This document shows, in pieces, positions 24,428 to 34,133 of a DNA stretch of 64,000 nucleotides (position 1 is its first letter; every line of letters begins with the position of its first letter). The translations under genes and the position numbers were made by a program. Source of the DNA: Actinomycetales bacterium (GTDB lineage: Bacteria > Actinomycetota > Actinomycetes > Actinomycetales > Dermatophilaceae); the NCBI GenBank assembly GCA_016711095.1, contig JADJTP010000002.1:496001-560000 (forward strand). Direction: 5' to 3'. The notes below the pieces were generated by a model. That model saw only the letters and a program-made list of their open reading frames with translations, made no database searches and had not been told where the DNA came from.

Positions 24428-24933
24428 CCTCAGCCCGTCGCCGACGGCGATGGCCGTGGGTGTTCACGGTCGCGCTGCTCGTCGTCCCCACTCTCGAGAT
24501 CGCCCTGATCGTCTGGGTCGGTCAACAGATCGGTGGCTGGCCGACGCTCGCTCTGTTGGTCCTTGAATCGGCGCTCGGGGCCTGGCTGGTCAAGCGCGAG
24601 GGCGCGCGGACGTGGTCGGCGCTGGCCCGGGCGCTCAGCTCGGGTCGAATGCCTTCGCGTCAACTCACCGACGCCGCGCTCGTGCTCGTTGGGGGCACGC
24701 TGCTGCTCACCCCTGGCTTCCTCACCGACGTCGTCGGATTCTTCTTCATCCTGCCGACGACTCGCCCCTTGGCCCGTGCTGTGCTCGAGACGATCGTCAC
24801 CCGCAAGCTGCTGGGTGGCCTGGTCGCCGAGGCGGCTCGCCCCGGCGATCAGACCGGACCGGGGGGCCGCGATCGCGGGAGACCACGCCCGAACGGCCAC
24901 GAGGTCATCGAAGGCGAAATCGTCGACGAGTGA
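24412..24933 (+). CDS. fxsA: FxsA family membrane protein
   Basis: Membrane protein of 173 residues of the FxsA family; the E. coli member relieves exclusion of phage T7 by F plasmids, and the general role is unknown. Predicted helices lie at about residues 15-35, 38-58 and 82-108. The family core IGGWPTLALLVLESALGAWLVKREG and LLLTPGFLTDVVGFFFILPTTRP are clear. The ATG at 24412, with GGAGGG upstream, lies inside the end of ppm1. The tail is polar and acidic (VIEGEIVDE). A long G-run lies just beyond its stop. Confidence 0.88.
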   Translation: MAQRVTSARRRRRWPWVFTVALLVVPTLEIALIVWVGQQIGGWPTLALLVLESALGAWLVKREGARTWSALARALSSGRMPSRQLTDAALVLVGGTLLLTPGFLTDVVGFFFILPTTRPLARAVLETIVTRKLLGGLVAEAARPGDQTGPGGRDRGRPRPNGHEVIEGEIVDE

Positions 24934-24957
24934 CAAGACTGACCCGTCACCTTCCCC

Positions 24958-24988
24958 GGGGGGGGAGGTGGGGGGGGGGGGGGGGGGG
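24958..24988 (+). repeat. G-run: G8, AGGT, then G19
   Basis: Eight G (24958-24965), then AGGT, then nineteen uninterrupted G (24970-24988), in the 107-bp gap between the convergent fxsA and rbpA stops. Nothing else like it occurs in the window. Such tracts can form G-quadruplexes and vary in length; assembly error in the count is also likely. Confidence 0.8.
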
Positions 24989-25040
24989 CTGCTGCGTGTC
25001 CGGGTGGCTACGTTCCCACCATCGGTAGCGACGACCTGGC

Positions 25041-25394
25041 TCAGGCGCTGCGTTTCGTGGTCTGGCCGCGAGCGGTGCGCAGGAGTTCCAGACGCTCCTG
25101 CAGGAGCTCTTCCAACTCTGGGATCGAACGCCGTTCCAGCAGCATGTCCCAGTGGGTACGCGGCACCCGAGTCGGCTTGGTGTCTGGCTCCGGGCCGTCG
25201 AGCAGTCGAGCGGTCGCCCCGCAGCGGCACTCCCACGTGGGCGGGATGTCCGCCTCGATGCTGAACGGCAACTCGATCCGGTGCCCCTGGGGACACACGT
25301 AGATGGTGATTTGGCGCTCGCTGGGCACGACGTTGACGTCGGACTCCATGCTGAAGGACCCAAGGCGGGTTCCCTTGAGAGAGCGATCGGCCAT
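25041..25394 (-). CDS. rbpA: RNA polymerase-binding protein RbpA
   Basis: RbpA binds RNA polymerase and the principal sigma factor and stabilises open complexes; it is restricted to actinobacteria. The protein has 117 residues. The N-terminal tail MADRSLKGTRLGSFSMESD, the zinc-associated core with CPQGH and CRCG, the basic linker KPTRVPRTHWDML and the C-terminal sigma-interacting helix (RRSIPELEELLQERLELLR) are all present in the normal order and length. GGAGG lies upstream of its ATG. It converges with fxsA across the G-run. Confidence 0.95.
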   Translation of the reverse strand: MADRSLKGTRLGSFSMESDVNVVPSERQITIYVCPQGHRIELPFSIEADIPPTWECRCGATARLLDGPEPDTKPTRVPRTHWDMLLERRSIPELEELLQERLELLRTARGQTTKRSA

Positions 25395-25528
25395 GGTGCT
25401 TCCTCCTGACGCGTGAGTGGGAGGGACCGGCAGGGCTCCCGGAGCTTCCCCCTGCTCACGTACTCAGATGTCTCAACGGCCTGAATGGTTGCCTTTGTTC
25501 CCGGGAAATGTGACGGGACATGGCGCCG

Positions 25529-26923
25529 TCAGACGACGCGCGGCACCTCATTGCCGGCCGCGATGATGCCGTCGCGCATCTTGACGCGGGAGAGCAGCAC
25601 GCCGCCGAGCAGGAAGAAGACGATGAGCGCGAGGATCGCCGCCCGGTAGGACAAGGTCGCCTGGTAGACGAGGCCGAAGATGAGGGTGCCGAACCAACTC
25701 GTGCCCCGCTCCATCGCCTGATAGAGGCTGAAGTATTCGGCCTCTTTGCCCTGCGGGATGAGTTGGCTGTAGAGCGAGCGCGAGAGGGCCTGCGAGCCGC
25801 CCAGGACCATGCCGATGAAGAACGCGAGGGCAAGGAAGAGCATGAGCGAGCGAGCCGGCACGAAGAAGGCGACGGTGACGATCCCGGTCCACACCCCGAG
25901 GCTGGCGAGCACAGTGCGCCAGGCGCCGATGCGGGCTGCCACTCGGCCGAAGAACATGGCCCCGAAGAAGGCGACGAATTGGACGAATAGGAAGATGCCC
26001 AGCACCGTCTCCTGAGAGAACTCGAGCTCCTCGATGCCGTAAAGGCTGGAGTTGCCGATGACGGTCTGGATGCCGTCGTTGAAGAACAGATATGCGAGCA
26101 GGAAGAGCTTGGTTTGTGGATAGTGCATGGCCAGGTCGCGGAAGGTCTCGCGGAGCTGGCGCAGGGTCCCGCCGACGACACCTTGGCCGGCTGCGATGGG
26201 CGGGGCGACAGTGCCGGTCACCTTGCTCAGACCGCGGACCGGGATGATCGTGAAGGCCGCCCACCACAACCCAGCCATGAGCAGGCTGACTCGCACGGCG
26301 CCGCCGCGGTCGAGCCCGAGCAGGCTGGGTTTGGCAACCAGGACGAAGTTGATGGCCAGCAGCAGACCACCGCCGAGGTAGCCGAACGCCCACCCCTTGG
26401 AGGAGACCCGGTCTCTTTCGTCGGGGGTGGAGATGCGCACGAGCAACGAGTCATAGATGACCAGGGAAGAGCCTAGACAGATGTTCGCGATGATGAACAG
26501 CAGCACACCGAGCTGCCAGTTGGTGCCGGTCACCAGCGCCATCGAGGCCGCCGCGAGGGCACCGGTCCACGCGAAACCGGCGAAGAGTTTGGTCGGGTGG
26601 GCGGAGCGGTCGGCAATCGCCCCGACGAAGATGAGGATGATCGCCGACACGATGGTCGACACTGTCGCGGTGTAGGCGACCAAGGACCCGGGGGAGACCG
26701 GGATCCCCAGCACGCTCAAGGTCGTCGAGCACCGGGCGCCTTCGGCGAGGGTCGGGCACGCGGCGGCCGTCGCGACCGACGTCAGGTAGGGGGCGAACAG
26801 CACCGTGGCGGTGGTGGTCACATAGGCCGAGTTGGCCCAGTCATACCAATACCAGGACTTCTGTTCGGGAGACTCGGGCGTCTGCGGGGTGCGCGCGGCG
26901 ACAGACCCCTCAGCTGTGCTCAT
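25529..26923 (-). CDS. UMF1/Atg22-type MFS transporter
   Basis: Membrane transporter of 464 residues with about 12 helices, of the UMF1 branch related to yeast vacuolar Atg22, for which bacterial substrates are not known. WYWYDWANSAYVTTTATVLFAPYLT near the N-terminus is a hallmark of the family, as are GAIADRSAHPTKLF and the second-half GGSQALSRSLYSQLIPQGKEAEYFSLY. The ATG at 26923 is preferred, as the upstream in-frame extension has no family resemblance. The gene stands alone on the reverse strand between rbpA and a broken HNH gene. Confidence 0.87.
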   Translation of the reverse strand: MSTAEGSVAARTPQTPESPEQKSWYWYDWANSAYVTTTATVLFAPYLTSVATAAACPTLAEGARCSTTLSVLGIPVSPGSLVAYTATVSTIVSAIILIFVGAIADRSAHPTKLFAGFAWTGALAAASMALVTGTNWQLGVLLFIIANICLGSSLVIYDSLLVRISTPDERDRVSSKGWAFGYLGGGLLLAINFVLVAKPSLLGLDRGGAVRVSLLMAGLWWAAFTIIPVRGLSKVTGTVAPPIAAGQGVVGGTLRQLRETFRDLAMHYPQTKLFLLAYLFFNDGIQTVIGNSSLYGIEELEFSQETVLGIFLFVQFVAFFGAMFFGRVAARIGAWRTVLASLGVWTGIVTVAFFVPARSLMLFLALAFFIGMVLGGSQALSRSLYSQLIPQGKEAEYFSLYQAMERGTSWFGTLIFGLVYQATLSYRAAILALIVFFLLGGVLLSRVKMRDGIIAAGNEVPRVV

Positions 26924-27025
26924 GACGAGCAGACTGTCACAGCAGCAGGACCGCGCAACAGCTATCCGGGCTGGCGCGCCGAGTGGCAGCCGGCTGCCGG
27001 TCCCGCCGGTCGTTACGGTGGGGGG

Positions 27026-27296
27026 ATGACGCGCACCAGGCAGCACGGGCGGCTGTGCCTACTGCGGGGTCGGCGACCGCCCGCTGCAGAAGGACTGCGT
27101 GCTGGCCATCTCGCGCGGCGGCCGATACACCCTCCACAACGTCGTCCCCGTCTGTCCCTCGTGCAACACGAGCAAGTGCAACGCTGAGGTGACCGGGTGG
27201 CTTCGCCGCAAGCGGCTGGATGAGGCCACCTTCCTGGTGCGGCACTGGCAGATCCTGGCTGCCCTCACCGCCGACGTCACCGCCGACAAACGCTGA
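27026..27296 (+). pseudogene. HNH endonuclease, frameshifted or N-terminally truncated
   Basis: About 90 codons that encode an HNH/zinc nuclease domain: CAYCG, then LQKDCVLAISRGGRYTLHNVVPVCPSCNTSKCN, ending near RHWQILAALTADV. The frame holding the first Cys pair (from about 27054) has no ATG, GTG or TTG between an upstream in-frame stop at 27027 and the GTG at 27099. An ATG at 27026 in another frame would join it if one base in the GGGCGG run at 27048-27053 were removed, reading MTRTRQHG then GCAYCG. Either a sequence error or a decayed gene. Starting at GTG 27099 would lose the first zinc pair. Confidence 0.6.
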
Positions 27297-27310
27297 TCGA
27301 GGTGCTGCCG

Positions 27311-28474
27311 TCAGGTGAGGGTCGCGGCCGCTTCGAGGGTCATCCAGGCCTGTACCTGCGTCGACAACTCCACCGGTATGCCGTCCGGCTGGCTGTCCCT
27401 CGCCGGGACGGCAGGATCGGGTGAGAAGATCGCGACCCGAGCGGGCGGCATACCCCTGGGGGTCGTCACCGGCGCGGCACGGCGACCGGCCCACCAGGCG
27501 TCGGCGGTGTCGGAGACCAGGCATGCGGCGGTGGCTCTGGCCGGGCCGCGCAGCGCCTCCGAGCGCGCCGCACGGGCGAGGTAGCGCACGAGAATGCCGG
27601 TGAAGAGCCCACCGTCGCCGTCGCCGTGGGTGCGCAGCAGGCGAGGGCCGGTGTCGGCGTGGCCAGTGGCTGCCGGCGCGGCGCAGTGGGCCGCGACGGC
27701 CGCTACGAGGGTCTCGGCTCGGGCGGCGCACTCGTGGTCGCCCCGCTCGGCCAGTTCGACGAGGCCCCCCAGGACAGTGCCTTGGTTATAGGTATAGATG
27801 TCGCGCACGAGGGTCTGCGTACCGTCCGGGGCGACGCGAATGCCATCGATGACGAGCCCGGTGTCTGGGTCTCGCAGATGATCGTCCATCCAGTCGAGCA
27901 ATGCACGCGCCTGAGTGGTCTCACCGATCCGGGCCAGAAAGATGGCCGCCGGTCCGGTCGCGGGGGCGTTCTTGAAGTCGTGGTGGTCGTTCCAGAACAC
28001 TCCGCCGCCAAGCTCAGCGGTGTGGCCTCGCAGCACCGCGGGCCGCAGCACCCGGCCCGCCTGCAGGCTCAGGCGACGAGTTCTCGTCCCGGCGTGCGGT
28101 CCGGCCTCGGCCAGGAGAGCGTTGAGGCGTTGCGCGGCGAGCAGCAGCCACCCCATGTCGTCGTAGTAGTGATTCGTGAAACGCCCGAGATTGCGCAGCC
28201 GGATGCTGCGTAGCAGTCTGTCGGCCAGGGTCGTCGCGGTGGCGGCCCGATCGCTGCGACCCCAGCGCTGCTCGCGCTGCGCCTCGTCGACGAGGCCGTC
28301 GATGACGTGGGCGAGCCACCAGTAGTGCCAGGGACCGGCCCAGCGACGCGGGCCGGGGTGTACGACATGGGGGAGGTAGGTGCCAGGCAGCCCGAGCAGC
28401 CGCCGGCCGAACAGTGCCCGCACCGAGTCGGCTGCGTATGCCGCCCGTGCCGACGCCTCATCCACGGCCGCCAT
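27311..28474 (-). CDS. GH76 family alpha-1,6-mannanase-like protein
   Basis: Predicted glycoside hydrolase of family 76 (387 residues), whose members cut alpha-1,6-mannan backbones. The hallmark NHYYDDMGWLLLA contains the paired Asp of the active site (about residues 104-106), and the (alpha/alpha)6 barrel pattern continues with HTAELGGGVFWNDHHDFKNA and IYTYNQGTVLGGLVELA. No signal peptide or membrane anchor is visible, so it is predicted cytoplasmic, unlike most GH76 enzymes. Possible roles are turnover of imported mannan oligosaccharide or of the cell's own mannolipids. It has no carbohydrate-gene neighbours. Confidence 0.83.
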   Translation of the reverse strand: MAAVDEASARAAYAADSVRALFGRRLLGLPGTYLPHVVHPGPRRWAGPWHYWWLAHVIDGLVDEAQREQRWGRSDRAATATTLADRLLRSIRLRNLGRFTNHYYDDMGWLLLAAQRLNALLAEAGPHAGTRTRRLSLQAGRVLRPAVLRGHTAELGGGVFWNDHHDFKNAPATGPAAIFLARIGETTQARALLDWMDDHLRDPDTGLVIDGIRVAPDGTQTLVRDIYTYNQGTVLGGLVELAERGDHECAARAETLVAAVAAHCAAPAATGHADTGPRLLRTHGDGDGGLFTGILVRYLARAARSEALRGPARATAACLVSDTADAWWAGRRAAPVTTPRGMPPARVAIFSPDPAVPARDSQPDGIPVELSTQVQAWMTLEAAATLT

Positions 28475-28555
28475 CCTGCCAGCCGCGCGGCATACGGGGG
28501 CCGTCCACTAGCACCACGAGGTGACACGAGGTGGTGGTGGGTGCGCGCGAGGCTC

Positions 28556-29425
28556 CTAGCGTCCGGTGGGGTCGGGGAGGTCACGCGAGGTAGGAGCGAG
28601 CTCGCGTCGGTCGGCGACCTCCCACAGCTCGGCGGTCTGCGCGATCCAGAACGCGGCGAACGCGGCGATGAGGACGACTTCGACCCAGATGACGATGTGG
28701 AGCCAGCCGGGAATCACCAGGCGGATGACGATGACCACGGCGAGTGCGAGGGCCATGACCGCGGCAATGACCCGGTAGGCCGGCCCGTAGTTGCGCGACC
28801 GGTCGTGGGCTTGGGCGGACAGGGCATTGAGGAGGATGACCGCGATGATGCCGACGAACATCGACACCGCCGCGACCGTGTGGCCCTTGGCCGTGAAGTT
28901 GTCCGGGAAGGCGAAGAAACCGAGGGCACCGACGGCGAGCAGCGCCCAACCGATGAGTGTCGCGCGGCGGGCCCAGAGGCTGGGCGGGAGACGGTCGGCG
29001 TTGCGGGAAATGATGACCCGGGCGATTTCGGAGACGACACCGGCGACGATGACGGCCAAGACGTTGTTGCGCACGCCGGGGGAGACGTCGTATGCCGCGG
29101 GCAGGGCCGGGCCGGCGCAGATGGCCTCGCGGGTGGTCGGGACCATGGCGACGATGAAGGCGAGAAAGCCGGAGAAGTTGAGAACGACGTCTTCGGTGTC
29201 GGTGTTGCCCTGATACACGATGAGACAGGCTCCGATCGCGCAGAGCGACGCGACGAAGATGCTGTGCGCCCCCGTGAAGTAGTAGGCGCTGATCGAGGTC
29301 TGCCAACATCCGGCCGCCAGGCGTTGGGCGCCGATCGACACGGCGAGCATGACCACGACAGCGAGCGTGGCCAGGCGCAGGTAGCGATAGGTGTTGAGGA
29401 CGGCGGTGTTGTGGTCGTCACGCAT
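28556..29425 (-). CDS. Polytopic membrane protein of unknown function
   Basis: Hydrophobic protein of 289 residues with about eight membrane segments, beginning LATLAVVVMLAVSIGAQRL and ending VVLIAAFAAFWIAQTAELWEV. An extracellular loop with CWQTSISAYYFTGAHS follows the first helix, a pattern seen in actinobacterial DUF998-like or related proteins. The ATG at 29425 has GGAAGGAC upstream and is preferred over the in-frame start at 29578, which would overlap the divergent UvrA-like gene. I cannot name a function. Confidence 0.75.
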   Translation of the reverse strand: MRDDHNTAVLNTYRYLRLATLAVVVMLAVSIGAQRLAAGCWQTSISAYYFTGAHSIFVASLCAIGACLIVYQGNTDTEDVVLNFSGFLAFIVAMVPTTREAICAGPALPAAYDVSPGVRNNVLAVIVAGVVSEIARVIISRNADRLPPSLWARRATLIGWALLAVGALGFFAFPDNFTAKGHTVAAVSMFVGIIAVILLNALSAQAHDRSRNYGPAYRVIAAVMALALAVVIVIRLVIPGWLHIVIWVEVVLIAAFAAFWIAQTAELWEVADRRELAPTSRDLPDPTGR

Positions 29426-29548
29426 GGGGGCAGTCCTTCCGGTGCACGGCTGGAGAGGCTCTCGGTCAGTGTCTCGCACACGCGCAGACACCGCTGTGCA
29501 TTGGGATGACCCGCGCCATGCGCGCGCCAGACATGGCACGATCACGCA

Positions 29549-31924
<2,376 letters not shown>

Positions 31925-31934
31925 CCGGTGCGCC

Positions 31935-31985
31935 GGACTAGTTGGTGAACCGGAGTAGTTGGTGAACCGGAGTAGTTGGTGAGCC
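31935..31985. repeat. Three tandem 17-bp repeats
   Basis: Consensus GGAGTAGTTGGTGAACC in three head-to-tail copies (31935-31951, 31952-31968, 31969-31985) with one mismatch each in the first and third. The last copy's GGAGTAGT also pairs with ACTACTCC at 31991-31998, giving a small hairpin. It starts 11 bp after the UvrA-like stop. Confidence 0.85.
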
Positions 31986-32003
31986 GCCGCACTACTCCAT
32001 CCG

Positions 32004-32074
32004 CACTGTTCGGAGGTTGCGCACCTAATCGGGGGCTCGGCGGCTCCGAAAAGGCACGCAACCTCCGAACAGTG
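32004..32074. repeat. 18-bp perfect inverted repeat
   Basis: CACTGTTCGGAGGTTGCG (32004-32021) and CGCAACCTCCGAACAGTG (32057-32074) are perfect inverse complements separated by 35 bp. The arms could be a recombinase or transposon-like end pair, or a large stem. No transposase is nearby and the enclosed 35 bp are not coding. Confidence 0.88.
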
Positions 32075-32258
32075 GAAGTCGGAACGCCGATAATCGACAT
32101 TATGTCGCAATCGGGGTTGCGCACCCCCGCGTGACCAGTGGCGGGGCGCCCTGCTCAGCGATTCGACTCAGCGATTCCGCTCGGCGAGCCCACTCGACGA
32201 TCCCACGCGCTCACGCTAACGTCGCCGAAGTCCCACTCCCAGCCGGTTCGGTCTCCCT

Positions 32259-33347
32259 GTGATCAAGTATCTCGGCTCCAAACGCACCCTCGTCCCAGTC
32301 CTCGGCGCAATCGCGTCCGCGGTCGGCGCCACGACGGCGGTGGATCTCTTCACGGGCACCACTCGTGTCGCGCAGGAGTTCAAGCGGCGAGGCCTGTACG
32401 TGACAGCGGGCGACATCGCCACCTACAGCGGGGTGCTGTCCGACTGCTTCATCGCCACTGATGCGCGCCACGTCGACCAGGAGGACCTCCGGGCCATCCT
32501 GCGTGAGCTCAACCACCTCCCCGGGCGTCCCGGCTACTTCACCGAGACGTTCTGCGAGAAGTCCCGGTACTTCCACCCGAAGAACGGAGCGCGCGTCGAC
32601 TCCATCCGGGACGCGTTGGAGCGCGACTATCGGCACGACCCGATGTTCCCGATCCTGTTGACGAGCCTGATGCTCGCCTCGGATCGTGTGGATTCCACGA
32701 CGGGGGTTCAGATGGCCTACCTCAAGCAGTGGGCGCCACGCGCGTACAAGGACATGGAACTCACGCCGCCGACTCTGCTCCCAGGGGCGGGCCGGACGGT
32801 TCTGGGCGACGCCATGGGCACCGTGGATGGGCTGAGCGAGGTCGACCTGATGTACCTCGATCCCCCGTACAACCAACATCGCTACTTCACCAACTACCAC
32901 ATCTGGGAGACGTTGGTCCGCTGGGACTCCCCCGTTCACTACGGGATTGCGTGCAAGCGACTGGACTCGCGCGATGACGAGACCAAGAGCGTCTTCAACA
33001 AGAAGCGGGAGATGCCGTCCGCCTTTATGACGTTGCTGGCTCGGGTCAGGGCCGACACGGTGGTCGTGTCGTACAACGACGAAGCGTGGATCACGCCGGA
33101 GGAAATGCTTTCCGCGCTCAGAGACGCCGGGCACGAGGACGTGCGACTGCTCGCCTTTGACAGAAAGCGGTACGTCGGGGCACAGATCGGCATCTTCAAC
33201 CCCTCGGGACGGAAAGTCGGGGCCGTCAAGCGGATGAGGAACGTGGAATACGTCTTCGTCGCCGGCACCACGGAGCGCGTCGAAGCAGCGATGCAGGCCG
33301 CCAGGTCCCACGTCATGGACAAGCCCGTCGTGGATGCCCCCATCTGA
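32259..33347 (+). CDS. Orphan DNA adenine (N6) methyltransferase, D12 class
   Basis: DNA methyltransferase of 362 residues. The N-terminal IKYLGSKRTLVP and FTGTTRVAQEFKRRG blocks correspond to motifs X and I (AdoMet binding), and DPPYNQHRY at residues 201-209 is the catalytic motif IV of adenine methyltransferases. GTG start at 32259 with an in-frame stop at 32217, so no longer N-terminus exists. No restriction enzyme gene is adjacent, so it may be a solitary methylase or the remnant of a restriction-modification system. Base use differs from neighbours and the GGCATAC signature is absent here, suggesting acquisition. Recognition sequence unknown. Confidence 0.88.
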   Translation: MIKYLGSKRTLVPVLGAIASAVGATTAVDLFTGTTRVAQEFKRRGLYVTAGDIATYSGVLSDCFIATDARHVDQEDLRAILRELNHLPGRPGYFTETFCEKSRYFHPKNGARVDSIRDALERDYRHDPMFPILLTSLMLASDRVDSTTGVQMAYLKQWAPRAYKDMELTPPTLLPGAGRTVLGDAMGTVDGLSEVDLMYLDPPYNQHRYFTNYHIWETLVRWDSPVHYGIACKRLDSRDDETKSVFNKKREMPSAFMTLLARVRADTVVVSYNDEAWITPEEMLSALRDAGHEDVRLLAFDRKRYVGAQIGIFNPSGRKVGAVKRMRNVEYVFVAGTTERVEAAMQAARSHVMDKPVVDAPI

Positions 33348-33385
33348 CCCGTAAGCGTTGGAGGGGGCCAGCAAGGGCAGAAACG

Positions 33386-33417
33386 GGCACGGGCCGGGCT
33401 TTCGCCCGGCCCGTGCC
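33386..33417. terminator. Bidirectional terminator hairpin
   Basis: GGCACGGGCCGGGC (33386-33399) and GCCCGGCCCGTGCC (33404-33417) form a perfect 14-bp, very GC-rich stem with a TTTC loop. It lies between the converging stops of the methyltransferase (33347) and the small secreted protein (33440), so it can end transcription from both sides. Confidence 0.85.
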
Positions 33418-33439
33418 TGTATCCGTCTGATCACTGCGC

Positions 33440-33883
33440 TCAGTCGAGGATGGAGAGAACGGCGCTCTTCTGGTAGGACGTCCACGGCGACGTCACACCG
33501 TTGCTCGAGACCCGGAAGCGGACGTTGTGGTAGACCTCTTCGTTGCCGAGCTCCCCGTTGACCAGCGTACGGACGTTGGACAGGGTCCTCACGCCAGAGG
33601 TGCTGAACGCCGTGCTGCCCAGGAAGTCGTCCCCGTTCGGCCAGTCGTCTTCCTCGTAACGCTGTTGGTCGATGCTCACGGTGCGATTCGGCGTGCAGGA
33701 CACGCTGATGCGGTAGTTCACGAGCTTGACGCCGGAGCTGTTGAAGCCGGCGAAGATCGGCTTGAGCGGGGTGACGGTGCATCCGCTGCTGGTTGCGGCG
33801 GAAGCGGGTGACGCCACGGCGACCGACAGCGCGGCGGACGCCGCAACGGCGAGCAGGGTGGCGATTCGTTTCGTGGTTCGCAT
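33440..33883 (-). CDS. Small secreted protein of unknown function
   Basis: Protein of 147 residues with a classic Sec signal: basic start MRTTKR, hydrophobic stretch IATLLAVAASAALSVAVA and a likely cleavage at ASPASAA. The mature part is about 115 residues with two Cys (SGCTV and VSCTP) that may form a disulfide and a strand-rich composition. The ATG at 33883 is chosen because AAGGAG lies seven bases upstream; a TTG two codons earlier would leave no room for it. I do not recognise the family. Its GC content is lower than its neighbours, and it forms a convergent pair with the orphan methyltransferase. Confidence 0.75.
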   Translation of the reverse strand: MRTTKRIATLLAVAASAALSVAVASPASAATSSGCTVTPLKPIFAGFNSSGVKLVNYRISVSCTPNRTVSIDQQRYEEDDWPNGDDFLGSTAFSTSGVRTLSNVRTLVNGELGNEEVYHNVRFRVSSNGVTSPWTSYQKSAVLSILD

Positions 33884-34133
33884 GGTCAATCTCCTTGATT
33901 CCAGAGGGCTAGAGGTGCCCTGACGGAGGTCAAGAGGGGGCTGAGGTCGGGTCAGATACGTTGTGCCCGTCGAAGGCCGCCGCGCGCGGCGACAGACCGA
34001 GGGCGAATGTCTCGCACTGGACCCGGTCGGCGGGCATCAGCTCGAGGACGGCCTGCGCCGACGCCCTCCCGATCCGTGGACCGACCCCGCAACGCTCGAT
34101 CTGCCCACGCTCTGGACTCACTAGCCTGGCCCG
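33884..34133. other. 250-bp interval before rlmC
   Basis: No gene supported. On the reverse strand about 33,945-34,110 reads as RIGRASAQAVLELMPADRVQCETFALGL-type codons to a stop, with coding-like composition but no start of its own, so it may be the tail of a decayed gene or only a shadow continuing from the rlmC antisense frame. Confidence 0.35.

Larger units (their letters stand above)
31925..32258. other. 334-bp repeat-rich interval before the methyltransferase
   Basis: No gene found. It holds three 17-bp tandem repeats and an 18-bp inverted repeat (listed separately), a 13-bp tandem pair beginning CTCAGCGATT (32154-32179), a short hairpin GGGGT/ACCCC at 32113-32127 and an AT-richer patch ATAATCGACATTAT at 32085-32098. 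The density of repeats, next to an orphan methyltransferase, suggests a junction of inserted DNA. Confidence 0.6.
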
